Shown here in pieces: positions 22,955 to 34,080 of a stretch of 64,000 bases of DNA. The notes under the pieces were generated by a model. The model ran no database searches. It was not told where the DNA came from and saw nothing but the letters and a program-made list of their open reading frames with translations. Each line of letters starts with the position of its first letter. Position 1 is the first letter of the stretch. Source of the stretch: Zea mays (Eukaryota > Streptophyta > Magnoliopsida > Poales > Poaceae); assembly GCF_902167145.1 (NCBI RefSeq), contig NC_050096.1:158223825-158287824 (forward strand). The letters are read 5' to 3'. Made by a program: the position numbers and the translations under genes.

Positions 22955-24812
22955 CTGTAACATCCCAGTTCTTGGTTCTGAGGTTAGAAACCCTAAACTC
23001 CTAACCCCCTTACTCTTTCTCTTTAAGACCTAATCCCATAAACATTTCATTCATCATATGCATACGCCATGATTGCTAGTAGCACTTCACACATGGCATT
23101 TCATTTTGGCACCTAGGAAATATAAAGGAATATTTGTATAAAGGAGAAAATGGATTAAGAAAAAGTAGAAGAAAAAAGAAAACGGAAAAACCCCTCCCCC
23201 TCTCAGCTGGGCCGATTCCGGCCCATGCTTTTCCTCTCTCTCACGCGCGCCCACGCTACCCCCTCCGCTCTCGACCCACCACAACCCATCCTCTCACGCC
23301 GCGCCATGCTCCCCTCCCTCTCTGACCGCTTGGCCCTGCCCGTTAGCCGCTTCCTCTCTTGCGCCCGCTCTCCCTCTTCCAGTGGGGCCCGAATGCTAGC
23401 TCTCTCTCCCTCATTGTGCACAGCATCGACGCGATCCCTACCGGCCACCGTCCTCCCTCGCTCCGCCATCACGTCCACACCAGTGGAGTTAGGCACAGCT
23501 TCGTCCTCACCCACTATGTTCACACCACCGCACGACAACCTGCCCCGAGCCGTCTCATCCTCGGCGCTGTGCGCCATTATCACCACCGCTGCACACCTCG
23601 CTGGTGTCTGCCATCCCCGCTCCCCCTCTTCCCTGGGCGCCTATAAAAGGGCTGTCCCGAGCCCCTCATCTCCTCGCCCCAGCCTTAGCCACTCTCCTCC
23701 CCCTGAGCTTAATCAAGCCGGTGGCGCCGCTCCTCCCTCTGCTCCGGTGAGTTCTCCTCCCCTCTCTGATAGCCTAATGCCAAATTAAACTAGATCACTA
23801 GCTTCACCACTTTGTCATGAGCACGGAACACTTCATCCCCTCCCAGTCACACCCCAAGACCTCGCCGACGACATCACCGTCGCTTGAGCCCCGCCACTTC
23901 GCGTGGTCGGCCCTTTCCGAACCACCATCGACAAAATCCTCCCCACCACCGTGATCCCCTACCCCTGCCCGTGCTAGGCCACCGCCCTGACCACCAAGAA
24001 CCGGGCTACCGGTAGAGAACCACCGTCGAGCTTCGGCGGTCGGTTCTTTTCCCCAGGCAGACCCCCGTCTCTTGCCCCTAACGCCATTTCTCCCCTCCCC
24101 CTCGCTGGCGCGTGGTCCCTCGCCCACGGCGTCGTCTCCATCCGCGCCCGTTGGCGAGCCGAGATGGGCGGCAGCCCGCGCGGCCACGCGCGCTCGGCTT
24201 GGGCCGAAATTCCCTCCCCCGGCCTAGTTAACCAGGAAATCCTTTATCTTTTTCCCTTTTCCATTCTTTATCCCCTTTTCTAATATAATCTTTATATGTT
24301 GATAATTTATGCACCAAAAATAACCCCAACATTTTCTTAGGTCACAAAATAATGATGATTAGGATCTTGACACACTTTATTAGCCAACAATGTTTGATGT
24401 ACTGTTTATTGCCTGTTTTTGCAAGGCGAAGAGGGTCTGACCCTCTGGAAAACGTAGCGCCGGAAGAAGGACAGGAGCCCAACCTCCCGAAAATAGAGCT
24501 TTCGTGCCAAGAGAGCTTCGATGAAGGCAAGTCCATTCTACCCTTGATGCATAAATTACCTACTCTTTCTACCACTACCTAAGCCGGGATATGGGTTGGG
24601 TTCTATGCATTGTGAGCCGAGTGATAGCCTACATTAAAGAATATCTTTTGGGTACAAAAATGTGGGTCACTAGGAGGATAAGGAAGGGGAATGTTTTGTC
24701 CGATTTGGACATGGTGGTGGCCTTGTTCCTTCCGATATAATCGTTAAGGTAAGGATGTGCAAGGAAGGAAAGAGGTTCGGTGTCGGATCTCATGGCAGTG
24801 AGATCACAGAGC

Positions 24813-24871
24813 CGGACTAGTGGGTACAATGAACCCCTCTGCGCTGAGTTTGAAATCTATTCAAATAGTCC
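24813..24871 (+). promoter_or_regulatory. Leader stem-loop, element A 3' LTR copy
   Basis: The GGACTA/TAGTCC arms are kept while the inner palindrome is damaged (ctctgcgctgag). Confidence 0.55.
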
Positions 24872-25242
24872 ATGTCCACTTGTATGGACGAGTCTGGTGT
24901 GGTATGACAATTAGTATTTTTGTCTTCACAAAATGGGAAAGGTGTGTGTGGGTGTTTTTGGAAATAAAAGCAATGCCACGGGAGCGGGAAGCTCAGTAGT
25001 GGTTGAGTGTGAAAATGTGCTACTCCTCTCTTTTGGGTATAACATCAAAGTATTGCCTTTCTCTGAAAAGAAAAGAGTGACTTCAACTCCACCATACCAT
25101 GCATGTACCGTATAGGTCTCACCCTCTTTACGGGTGGGATGGGCTTGCGGAATACGTAAAGTATTCACCTAGATTTATTTATGTTTTTCAGCTACCGAGG
25201 ACTTCCTTTCTGTTATGTTCGACTAGAAGGGGGCTGTGTCTG

Positions 25243-25480
25243 CCGATTTGTTTTTTATTTTTGACCTTTTTTTATGAAAAAGTATGCATTTAGACCCTAG
25301 ATGTTTTATTTTAGTATTTGGACCCGAATCTCGGCGCCTTAGCCTATGGCGCCGAGTTAACACAGCTCGGCGCCATAGCTTATGGCACCGAGTGCTGACG
25401 TGGCGGTGGCGTCGATGGATGGCGTGTTTGCTTACGTGGCTCCCTAGCTCGGCGCCATAGATCTTGGCGCCGAGCTAGGA
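25243..25480 (+). repeat. Left TIR of element C with three stem-loops
   Basis: Stem-loops lie at 25330-25356, 25366-25392 and 25443-25479. The last has perfect 15-bp arms (CCTAGCTCGGCGCCA / TGGCGCCGAGCTAGG) around 7 bases. All use the CTCGGCGCC / GGCGCCGAG core. Confidence 0.85.
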
Positions 25481-26187
25481 TTTAGCGTCTGAGTGCTCTT
25501 CTTCCCCATTCTCTCTTCTATCTTCCCGTCGCAGCTCCCCGCTGCCGCCTCGCCACGTCGGCTCTGTCCCCGAGCCACCCGGTGCCGCGCCCTCGCCGCG
25601 CACCTCCCGCCTGTGAGCCGCCCGCCGAGCGCCTATGAGCTGCCCGCCTCCCGCCTGTGAGCCGTCCGCTGAGCGTCGTGAGGTATTTTATTGTCTTAGT
25701 ATTTTTATAATTAATTCATAGTTTAGTATTAATATACTACTTATTTATCACATGTTTTGTAGTATATAGTTAGGTAGATATTTAGTTGTTAGTGTATATA
25801 ATTAGCTAACTATTTAGTTGTTAGTATATTTACATGGAATGAGTATGTCAGCCATCATGCTGTTGTTTCTTTGTAGGTTATAGAAACCTCACCGTATAGG
25901 GGAGGTGCTGTCGAATTTTTTTACTGACAATACTAATTTGTTTTGGTACATAGGTGTGGGACTCGACCTTCGCCACCGTGAGGTTGACTCATCCACGATC
26001 TCAGGTATACCTTGTTTTCGTATATTATTCATAGATTATGTATTTTTGTTTGTTGTGGTCATTTATATAATTATTAGTTAGTAAGTAGATATTACTTATT
26101 TATTACTTAGTAAGTATTTAGGCATAAGTATTTAGTTAGTAGTAAGTACCTAGGCATTATTGAGTTAGTAATCCGTGTTTGCAATAG

Positions 26188-26325
26188 ATGGACACCCTAG
26201 TGACACTATACCCTGGAGGAAGGGTGGAGGAGGATGTTTATGGGAATGTTAGTTTTTATGGTATGAAGAAGGTGACCGTGATGTTCAACACGTTGTTCAT
26301 ATCCATCGATATTTCGTTTGATTAG
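26188..26325 (+). pseudogene. MULE transposase N-terminal exon remnant
   Basis: An ATG after an acceptor-like GCAATAG opens 45 codons (MDTLVTLYPGGRVEED, then GNVSFYGMKKVTVMF), the kind of start seen in MuDR-type transposases of grasses. It ends at a TAG and the next coding block begins after an AG at 26364. Confidence 0.6.
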
Positions 26326-26364
26326 ACTTTTTAATGTAGTATTTCCTCATTCGACACGATGCAG

Positions 26365-26966
26365 GATCTCCACAACTAGATAATGGTCCTTATCTTCATG
26401 AGCCCCTATCATACAATATGGACCACATATGCAGGGCCTCAGATAGTGTTGATGTTCAGATTGAGGATGAGGAGGAGCCATATGAGGCTACACAAGCCTT
26501 AGATTCTGATGATGACCACCCAGTTCAAGAAATGACCGAGCAAGAAATTGAACTCATAAGACGTTTGTGTCCTGAACGTGACCCTGCAGTACATGAATTT
26601 AGCAGTCTAAGTCATTCCACCGGTGCATACGCAGAAGGACGTGATGATGAACTGCTAGAGGCTCTTGATAATGCCGACAACATTGAGATTAAGGTAGGCT
26701 TACTTTTGAAGGATATGCCTACACTGAGACGATGGCTACAGGAATATTCTATGAACCGCAAGAGGCCCTTCAAGGTGAGACACTCGTATGCATAGTGTCG
26801 TTACACAGTTGTGTGCGAGGTGTCGAAATGTAATTGGAGGGTATGTGCCCGAAGGCAGAAGGAAACCGGAAAGTTTAAGATCACAAAAATTGTAGGTCCA
26901 CACACTTGTGCCCAGATAGAGCTGAGCTCTAAGCATCGTCAGTTTATAATTAACACATGTACCTAA
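26365..26966 (+). pseudogene. MuDR-type transposase DNA-binding region, truncated
   Basis: The open frame is broken by one TAG at 26793-26795. An acidic segment (about residues 15-110) is followed by the MuDR-type DNA-binding domain: LLKDMPTLRRWLQEYS, KRPFKVRHSYA, then VVCEVSKCNWRVCARRQ and GPHTC. The Cys-x4-Cys and H-x-C ligands of its WRKY/GCM1-like zinc cluster are present. It stops soon after SSKHRQ, and the DDE catalytic domain and SWIM finger are absent. It would bind TIRs but not cut. Confidence 0.8.
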
Positions 26967-27227
26967 TAGACTTTATAATCGGATTTCACAAACTATCAAA
27001 TCAAATGTAGTCATCATATGAACTATACTATATATTCTAGGAGCAACAATGGAAACTAATAATCGAAAAATAACAACTCAATATACAAAACGAATCAGTG
27101 AGACACCATACCTTGGTCTACGAAGTATTCCAACTTGAATCTTTGAATAGAGCAACTTTGAAGAAGTTTTGAATTGAGGGGAAATGAGCTCTTCTCAGCC
27201 AGCAGCGCGACCATTTTATAGGCCTCC

Positions 27228-27481
27228 CTAGCTTGGCGCCAAGATCTGTGGCGCCGAGCTAGAAGGCCACGTCGGTGCCACGTCGACGCCACGCCAGCCC
27301 TAGCCGCCGGGAGCTGCCTACGCCACGTCAGAGCTCGGCGCCATAGGCTATGGCGTCGAGCTGTGTTACCTCGGCGCCATAGGTTATGGCACCGAGTATC
27401 GGGTCCAAAACAGGAAATAAGTCTTTCAGGGGTCTAAGTGTAAATTTTTGTCACAAAAATGGGTAAAAACAAAAAATTCGG
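27228..27481 (-). repeat. Right TIR of element C with three stem-loops
   Basis: Mirror image of the left TIR. Stem-loops at 27228-27262, 27334-27360 and 27370-27396 correspond to the left ones in reverse order. Confidence 0.85.
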
Positions 27482-27690
27482 TTGTGTCTGCACCCAGTCT
27501 GCCTGTGGCTTGGGCTAGATTTCCTTCCACTGTGCTATGTTTCCAAGATCGCTAGAGCTTGCATTTTGGTATTGTAATAACTATTATTAGAGAGTCTGTA
27601 CTATTTGAAGAAATGAATGTGTTTACTAGCCTCATGGGACTAGTAATTGTATCACATTTCAGTCCCAAAGGATCGGGACGCTTCAGCTGC

Positions 27691-27734
27691 CAGGAGTAAG
27701 TACCGCCGGTCCAGGGATTGGACGGGGTGTTACA
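27691..27734 (+). mobile_element. Cassandra-like solo LTR, right part
   Basis: Continues the LTR interrupted by element A. It carries GCCGGTCC-type sequence and ends GTGTTACA, followed by atagc, the target copy that matches ataac at 2827-2831. Confidence 0.75.
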
Positions 27735-28796
27735 ATAGCATATGTGTGCCAGGATCTATTTTCCACACATATGTTGACGTCACAAGTGTAATATATCAAA
27801 AGACAATGTAATAAAGACATAAAATAGAGTATAATAACTTTATCACATCATCTAGACTTAAGAGTCTTAATCAATATCATAATCAAAGTACAACAAAAAT
27901 AACATGGCCAATCTCCCATAGGAAGATGACCGGAGTGTCGCTAGACTCTGTACTCGTCAACATCTTCGTCAAAGTCTTCCTCATCACCTTCTGATAAAAA
28001 AATTTGGCAATGGGTGAGCTCACTTACGGTGGGGGCTCAGCAAATGGGAGGAATTATGCAAGGTTAACAAGGTAGGCTATGGTTAAGCAGTAAGCATTTT
28101 AGTTGGTCAGTCTTTATTAACAACACCTAACTTACTAATTGTAAGTGTATCCCAAAACCCAATTAAATTATGAGCATAATGATTATATCTCAAAAGCACT
28201 TAAATGAAACCACTTAAGCAAACCACAAGATCACGATTTATTCTCCATCTTTAAGTTCACTTATCATGTGAGGGTCTAGACTACTCTTAACCGTGAGCAC
28301 GACTGACATATCAATTTTACACTCTGCAGAGGTGGTACAACTTTACCCACAAGCCGTGTATCCCCTCTAGGCTGGGTTGTACGAACCCTTAAACACTTCC
28401 GAGGTGAATGGCTAGGGATTAACTATGAGGCTTTCATAAAATATCCTTAGTACATAGCCACCACTAAGGTTTCCACGTTAGTATTGGTGACCCTCGAGGC
28501 GAGATACCTTAGCCAAGACTACCACCCCATGTTAACATGAGCTTCCACCAAACCACTGCCGCCCCCTCTTGCCCATCTTTCAGGTAAGGTTGCTAAGCAC
28601 TAAGTCTATAAAGCTATTTACCAAAGCCAGAGCCATGATAGTGTTTTCCTCGGTGGTCACTCCATGTTTTGTTTCATATAAAATGATTTTGTTTAATCAT
28701 CAGATTAACATCAATAATATAAATTTCATCTCCGGAATAATAGTATCTTTAAAAGAGTGACATCATAATGATAAGGTTGAGCAATAGCATAATTAC
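27735..28796 (-). repeat. LTR H, second part (antisense chromovirus LTR)
   Basis: Resumes the LTR begun at 2794. It resembles the G LTRs in block order (GTGCCAGGATC, GTGAGCAC, CTCTGCAGAG, TTTACCCACAAGCCGTG, GAGCAATAGCATA). It breaks off at 28796 in attac, where element D begins. The remainder was not found to the right of D, so H is incomplete. Confidence 0.75.
28298..28358 (-). promoter_or_regulatory. Conserved leader stem-loop, LTR H
   Basis: In the sense of the element the arms are CACGGCT and AGTCGTG, pairing with one G-U, around TGTGGGTAAAG and CTCTGCAGAG. Confidence 0.6.
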
Positions 28797-29433
28797 TGTT
28801 GGTCACTTGTTCTCAAATATTGTGAATCAAGAACAAGGCAACACAATTGTTAAAGATTAAGCACCTTCGTCCTTTGAATCATTATCTCCTTTCGGATATA
28901 ATGATCTTCGGACAAAGGTCATGAAGGACACACCTTCATCATTCATGAGAATGAAAGTTCATAGAGACAATATATGTTGTTCATTCATTCATCCATATAT
29001 TTATCTCATGATAAACATATGATCATTAATATAATTTATTTTATATTGATACCTTCGGCTTGTTTGAAGGTGTTGACACGAGAGCGATTACAGTCCATCG
29101 TGAACAGTATGGGGGTACTATTCACCTATTTATAGGCATAGGATGCATACCGAGTAAAAATACATTTATGACCTTAACATGTACTCATAACCGTAACATA
29201 AATCATGAGGGATTAACTAGTATTTTCCTCTTCGACTTAGCATCATGTTTGATCTTCGTCGCCACTTTAAGCCGAAGCTGTCGCTCTTCGGCTGTAGCTT
29301 CAGCATTTGTCGTTGTCGCTTTCTGACAATGTCTTAGTCTTGAGGACCTTCAATGGAGAAGAAGGTCCTCAACATCGCTTAAAAATGGTATCGTCGTCTT
29401 GAGGACCTTCAGCAGAGAAGAAGACCCCTAACA
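28797..29433 (-). repeat. Element D 3' LTR
   Basis: About 637 bp, TGTTGG...CTAACA, with a minus-strand TATA box (29127-29134) and an internal direct repeat (CTTGAGGACCTTCA at about 29340 and 29399). It is followed by a minus-strand purine tract (GCGAAGGGGCTAC). An alternative end at CTCAACA near 29373 cannot be excluded. Confidence 0.7.
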
Positions 29434-29634
29434 GTAGCCCCTTCGCGGTGCTAGGTCGTTTTTCATAACAAGCTCGATCCGTGAAAAATACGAAGGCTTC
29501 TAGATGCCGAAGGTCCGAAAAACACCTTCCCTTAGCTTGTTATTAAAAAACGAATATAAAATTTATGGCGCTTACTGGTCCACCAATCAGTCAGTGCGTG
29601 TGTCTCGGCGGTTCACCTTCTTCACCTACGGGGC

Positions 29635-29645
29635 TATATAAAAAG
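29635..29645 (+). promoter_or_regulatory. TATA box of element D antisense gene
   Basis: TATATAAAAAG, 163 bases before the ATG at 29808, with CCAAT near 29583. Its position corresponds to that in element B. Confidence 0.65.
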
Positions 29646-31927
29646 ACGAGCTAGTGAGAAGTTGCCACAACATTCATTGCTACTGCACCGTTGTGCTGCT
29701 AAATTTTTTTACTAAAGTCGAAGCTTCCTATTTTCTACGAACTTGTTGTATAAGCTTCGGACAAATGTCCAATTAGTTGAGTGCGGCTTCGTCTGATAAA
29801 AACTGAAATGGCTAGAGTGAGGTCTACTGCCAGAGTAGCACACGAAGGGGAAGAAGCTGGAGCTTCTGAGATGGCCCCTATCTCAGAAATGATGAAACGT
29901 TCTAGGTTAATTGTACAAGAAGAAAAAGAGTCAGTTCCAACAAAAGATGTTACTGTTGCCGAAGCCGAACCAACTACTGTCAAAGCTGACAATGATAATG
30001 AAGATGATGATGGTATTTTAATACCAAGCAAACCCAACCATATTGAGTTTGGGAAATCCATGGTTAAAGCGGAAGATTTGGTTTTAATGAAGAAATTACG
30101 ATATTTTGGAGAGAACGATGACAGACTAGTTCGGTTTGCTGGGGAAGAAGTGATTCCAGAACCAAGAGATGACGAAGTCGTAGTTTTCAAAAGCTTCTTC
30201 ATCGGAGGACTTCGGTTCCCCCTATACGAGATGATCGGTGAGGTTTTAAAGAAGTTCGAGATCTACCTTCATCAACTCACTCTGAATGTCATAGTTAGAA
30301 TCAACGTATATATATGGGCTCTCCGAAGACAAGGGAAGAGTGCCAACGCTGAAGGATTTTGCCGGGTGCATGAACTCCACAACCAGACTAAGGCTAGAGC
30401 TGTTGGGCTGTACAATAACTTCGGATGTTACAACTTCGCATACCGAAAGGATACTAAAGCACATGTGATTATTTATCACACCAAATGGCCAACTGGCTGG
30501 ACAAATGAATGGTTTTACATGAAAGTTGACGAGAAGAAGAGGGAGAAGCTTATGACTATGGTGATGAGTCCCTTGAGACTGAGCTTTGGCATGACACGAC
30601 CCTTATGTAACATGCAACTCGGGTCCCCCTGCGAGTTGGCCGAAGTGGAATTTAGAGTTGTGGCGGAGCATATTAGTACTCGATACTTGGTGCAAGAATA
30701 TCTGGCCAACAAAACATTTCCAACTTCTGGTGGGTGGGGGATGCCGAAGAAAAAGGGAGAAGAGAATAAATATGAACTTGTACGACTTCCCTACCTGTTT
30801 AAATTTCAGAAAAGCTTTAGCAAGACCTGTGCCGAATGGTTGGAATTAATAGAAACAATCTACAATGAGATTCTTGGAAATTATACAAAGAAGGAAGATC
30901 AGTTAATGACGGCTGCCTTCAGCACCCGAGAAAAACAAAGACGGAATCGAGTGATGGGTGCTCTTAATTTCGAATATCCAGATTATGAAAGGCTTGACGA
31001 AGGAGCCGGAGGAGCAAAGAAAAAGAGGGTTGTAAGTATTTTAAAAAGATAAGCCATGCAGTCCATTGAAGAAGATCAGAAGGCTGGTAAAAAACAGAAA
31101 ATTTCGACGGAGTCGAAGAATTCGGCTCCCAAGAAACGAAAGTCTGCCATGTTGGCTCCTGCAGAGGCGAAGGTACAAGATGTACTAGAAAAGACTGTCG
31201 GTACTTGTTCGTGGTGTTACAGAAATATTGAAGGTAATGACTGAACCCTTCCCATTTGCTATGCTAAGTCCCCTGGGGTTAGATCTGACTAGCCTATTGC
31301 AGTCAAAGGAGAAGGGGATTAAGCACAGCTCGGAAGGAAAGAAGGCTGCTTCGGCAACTGGGGGAAATGTTGAGGGTCAGAAGAAACGACGAATGATGAC
31401 CATAATGAAGGCTATCCATAAGACCACGCCCCCGGCCTCGACGGAAAAAAAATTGTTGCGCCTGCTAATGCCGAAGCTAATACCGATGCCGAAGCTGATG
31501 AGGCTGTGCTTGGAGCTGAAAACCTCGGGACCACAATGTCAGAGATTGACAGAATTATAGCTAATGTAGCTCCCGAGAAGGACACAGCTGAAGTGACCAC
31601 TGATAGGGCTTTGCCCTTAAAATGAAAGAGTTGGAAAAGACTTCTTTGGAGGGCATAGAGTTGGACCTATGGCACCTGGGCGGCCAAGAATTCTTTGAAG
31701 AAGATATTTCTGGGTTAAAAGAATTAGTCATTGCTGGTGGTTACAAGTCCGAATCCATGCTCTTTGGTAGCGTCAACGAAGAGATTCTAGGGTGCATCCC
31801 TGACCGTGCTGGAGCAAAAATTATCAATACCTTATCAAAAAGTATCAGATTTCCGAAGCTCGAACGGGATTTCAGCAACTATAGAAGGCAACATATCACT
31901 AGAAGCTTATTCTATTTGAATTTCAAG

Positions 31928-32008
31928 GTATAAACTTTTATGTCGGCCTCTTCGACTTATTAATTTTTAAATTTCTAGATTTTCGGGCTAACTTTGGCTT
32001 TTTGACAG
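31928..32008 (+). other. Putative intron in element D antisense gene
   Basis: AAG|GTATAA...TTTGACAG, 81 bp, T-rich, phase 0 on both sides. Confidence 0.55.
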
Positions 32009-32745
32009 AGCTTTTTGCTGAGTAAGGCTTTGAAGCTTCAACAGGATGATGAAGGTAGGAAGAACGACTTGTTATTAATAACTTGGAAAAGTGAGTGAAA
32101 GAACTTGAAAATTTTCTAGCAGAGTAAGATTTGAAGGTTAAGAATGTCGAAGTAGACCTGGCCAAAGCTCATCTTCGGATTAAGGATCAAACTGTTCGCA
32201 TTTCTGATCAAGATAAACAGCTTGAAGAAGAACATTCAAAATTAAAGGAAGCTGAAAACCGTTATGAGCATGAGGTCAAAGGTTTGAAAGATAAGGTCAA
32301 AGCCGATGCAGAAAAAGTTCTAAATTATCTGAAGCCCTAAAATTGCTTCGGGAGACCTGCTCAGGCTTCACAGCTCGATGCTCCACTCGCCTGCGAGATT
32401 TTTAGCTCAGTTGGGGCAATATCAGGAGAAGAGAATTATTCTGCCAAAGATATTCCGAAGGCACTCGAGTTCATGGAAAAAGAAATTATTAAATTTGACG
32501 AAGTGTTGGAGGGGCACGGGGACTTTTGTTGGCTAGTGGCCACCCGGGGAATAGCAAACATTTTCACAAAAGCTAGGTGCAAACATTTAAGAGATGTTAA
32601 CAAACCCACCTTCGCTATCTCTCCAATTGACATTAAGGATATACCAAGCGAAGCTCAACGCGTGGGGAATAGATTCATTACTCAGATCTGCGCGAAGGGC
32701 AGCCGAGAACTAGCTGGGAACGAAGCTCGAGCTCTTCTTAACGAA

Positions 32746-32828
32746 GTATGCAATTACATCCTTGGCCTTTCACTTCTGTTTTTCTCTGTTTCAAATCACT
32801 GTAACACTTTTCATGTTAAATTTTCCAG
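32746..32828 (+). other. Putative last intron in element D antisense gene
   Basis: GAA|GTATGC...TTTTCCAG, 83 bp, T-rich, phase 0, leaving a last exon of a few codons. Confidence 0.55.
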
Positions 32829-33091
32829 GCTGATGTCAGCGAAATATGAAGAACCAAAGTAAAAAATTTCGAAGCTGAGAATTGTTTGGTGTAGTGTTAG
32901 AAAATGTATTTAGGTAGATGAGTCGAAATGGAAACATTGAAGAGTTTGGCTTGTAAAAATAATGAAGAGTTTTGACTTGTAAAATTCTATTACCTTTGTC
33001 TAGTGTCATCTTCTTTGTTGTGGACGAAACCATCATGTTTATTTTGAGCCGAAGGCAAAAAACACCTTCCCTTCTTTTCGTTCACATCAAA

Positions 33092-33235
33092 GCATCTTCG
33101 TTCATAACGAGGCATCCTCATTCATAATGAAGCATCTTCATTCATAAGAAAACATCCTCATTCATAACGAAGCATCTTCGTTCATAATGAAGCATCATCG
33201 TTCATAACGAAGCATCTTCATTCATAACAAAGCAA
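33092..33235. repeat. 20-bp tandem repeat array in element D
   Basis: About seven copies of GCATCTTCGTTCATAACGAA with few changes. Each unit is partly self-complementary (TTCGTT / AACGAA). Confidence 0.88.
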
Positions 33236-33412
33236 TTTTACGCTGAAGGCAGAAACCTTCCCTTCTTTTTCGTTAGTGCCTTATGTGATATGTCATGATG
33301 CGATGTAGCTACAGATGTCTAATGCATGTTCGTATGAATGCAGAAAAGATGTGATGAAATATGCAAATGTTTGCCGAAGATAAAAAAACTTACACAAATA
33401 TACACCCAGATT

Positions 33413-33700
33413 CTGCATCCCCTTAGGAACGACATTAGACTTTCTTCACCTCTTACTTAGGTGGTATTTCAGCTCTTCATTCCCTTAGGAACAACTTCGG
33501 AGCTAAGCTCTGCATCCCCTTAGGAACGACTTTGGAGCTTCTTCACCTTTGACTTAGGTGGCATTTTAGCTCTGCATCCCCATAGGAACAACTTTGGAGC
33601 TAAGCTCTGCATCCCCTTAGGAATGACTTTGGAGCTTCTTTACCTTTGACTTAGGTGGCATTTTAGCTCTGCATCCCCTTAGGGACGACTTCAGAGCTTT
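33413..33700. repeat. Composite tandem repeat (about 97 bp) in element D
   Basis: A 62-bp and a 35-bp version of a CTCTGCATCCCCTTAGGAACGACTT-type unit (shown only in part) alternate about three times, between the antisense gene end and the pol end, as in element B. Confidence 0.85.
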
Positions 33701-33890
33701 TTCATGTCTTTTACACTCGATGGTGTAATTTCAGATCTTTACATTTTATATGTGGGGGAAACTGGCCCTTGTATTGTACAGGGTTGCGTAAAGAAAATTG
33801 AAAAATTACAACCTATGGCCCCATTAAAAACCTTTCTCCCCTCTTGAAAGGACAAAGGTGCCATAGGGAAAAGAAAGAAAATTACATGGT

Positions 33891-34080
33891 TCACACATAG
33901 TATCTCCGAAGCTCGTCTGCATTCCAGGATCTTGGAATGTCATTCCCGTCCATGTCTTTTAACCTATATGACCCAGGTCTTGATGAAGATACTACCAAGA
34001 AGGGACATTCCCACTTAAGTTGTAGCTTCCCCACTGTGTCTGGGTTGGCTAATCTTCGAAGCACCAAATATCCTGGCTTA
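33891..34080 (-). pseudogene. pol: Element D integrase C-terminus (pol remnant)
   Basis: The minus-strand frame reads GYLVLRRLANPD, LKWECPFLV, RPGSYRLKDMDG and SWNADELRRYYV then TGA at 33891. This is the usual tail of Tat-type integrases. The frame is lost upstream near 34085, where the element is cut. Confidence 0.88.

Larger units (their letters stand above)
25243..27481 (+). mobile_element. Element C: non-autonomous MULE derivative with hairpin-bearing long TIRs
   Basis: 2,239 bp inserted into the A 3' LTR. The flanking copies ctgtgtctg (25234-25242) and ttgtgtctg (27482-27490) are 9 bp with one mismatch, the size made by Mutator-like elements. The ends are inverted: CCGATTTG at left and AATTCGG at right, continuing as imperfect TIRs of about 240-255 bp. 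The interior keeps the N-terminal part of a MuDR-type transposase but no DDE domain, so movement would need an autonomous partner. Confidence 0.85.
3092..27685 (+). mobile_element. Element A: chromovirus (Tekay/Del-type) Gypsy retrotransposon, nested and degenerate
   Basis: Two related LTRs begin TGTAA(T/C)(G/A)TCCC and end GGGACGCTT(T/C)A. They bound an initiator-Met primer site, an extra ORF, gag, protease, RT, RNase H, integrase with a chromodomain-like tail, and a polypurine tract. TSD: gctgt (3087-3091) and gctgc (27686-27690), one mismatch. The host site is the Cassandra-like LTR. Removing B and C leaves about 10.9 kb. Many in-frame stops and frameshifts make it inactive. Confidence 0.9.
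22956..27685 (+). repeat. Element A 3' LTR, interrupted by MULE derivative C
   Basis: The segment begins TGTAACATCCC and matches the 5' LTR throughout, but lacks about 300 bp (between 24666 and 24670). It is split by C at 25243-27481, where the TGTGTCTG flank is duplicated. It ends GGGACGCTTCA, followed by the gctgc target copy. The leader stem-loop copy is at 24813-24871. Confidence 0.9.
29808..32862 (+). pseudogene. Element D antisense gene (putative gypsy-type transposon domain protein)
   Basis: The ATG at 29808 opens 414 codons to a TAA at 31050. Residues about 80-230 align in pattern with the element B protein (EVIPEPRDDEVVVFKSFF, GEVLKKFEIYLHQLTLN, VYIWALR), the PF04195-like domain. 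Further blocks continue after the stop in changing frames: a basic patch KKRK near 31130, a region to 31927, a GT...AG gap (31928-32008), a coiled coil (32131-32340), a last domain (32473-32745), and a GT...AG gap (32746-32828) before a short end. Several stops and shifts make it non-functional. The function of the family is unknown. Confidence 0.72.

Noticed and set aside
29735..30202. Minus-strand Ser/Thr-rich ORF in element D
   Set aside because: Reverse reading of the acidic N-terminus of the antisense gene (GAA/GAT codons read as TTC/ATC).
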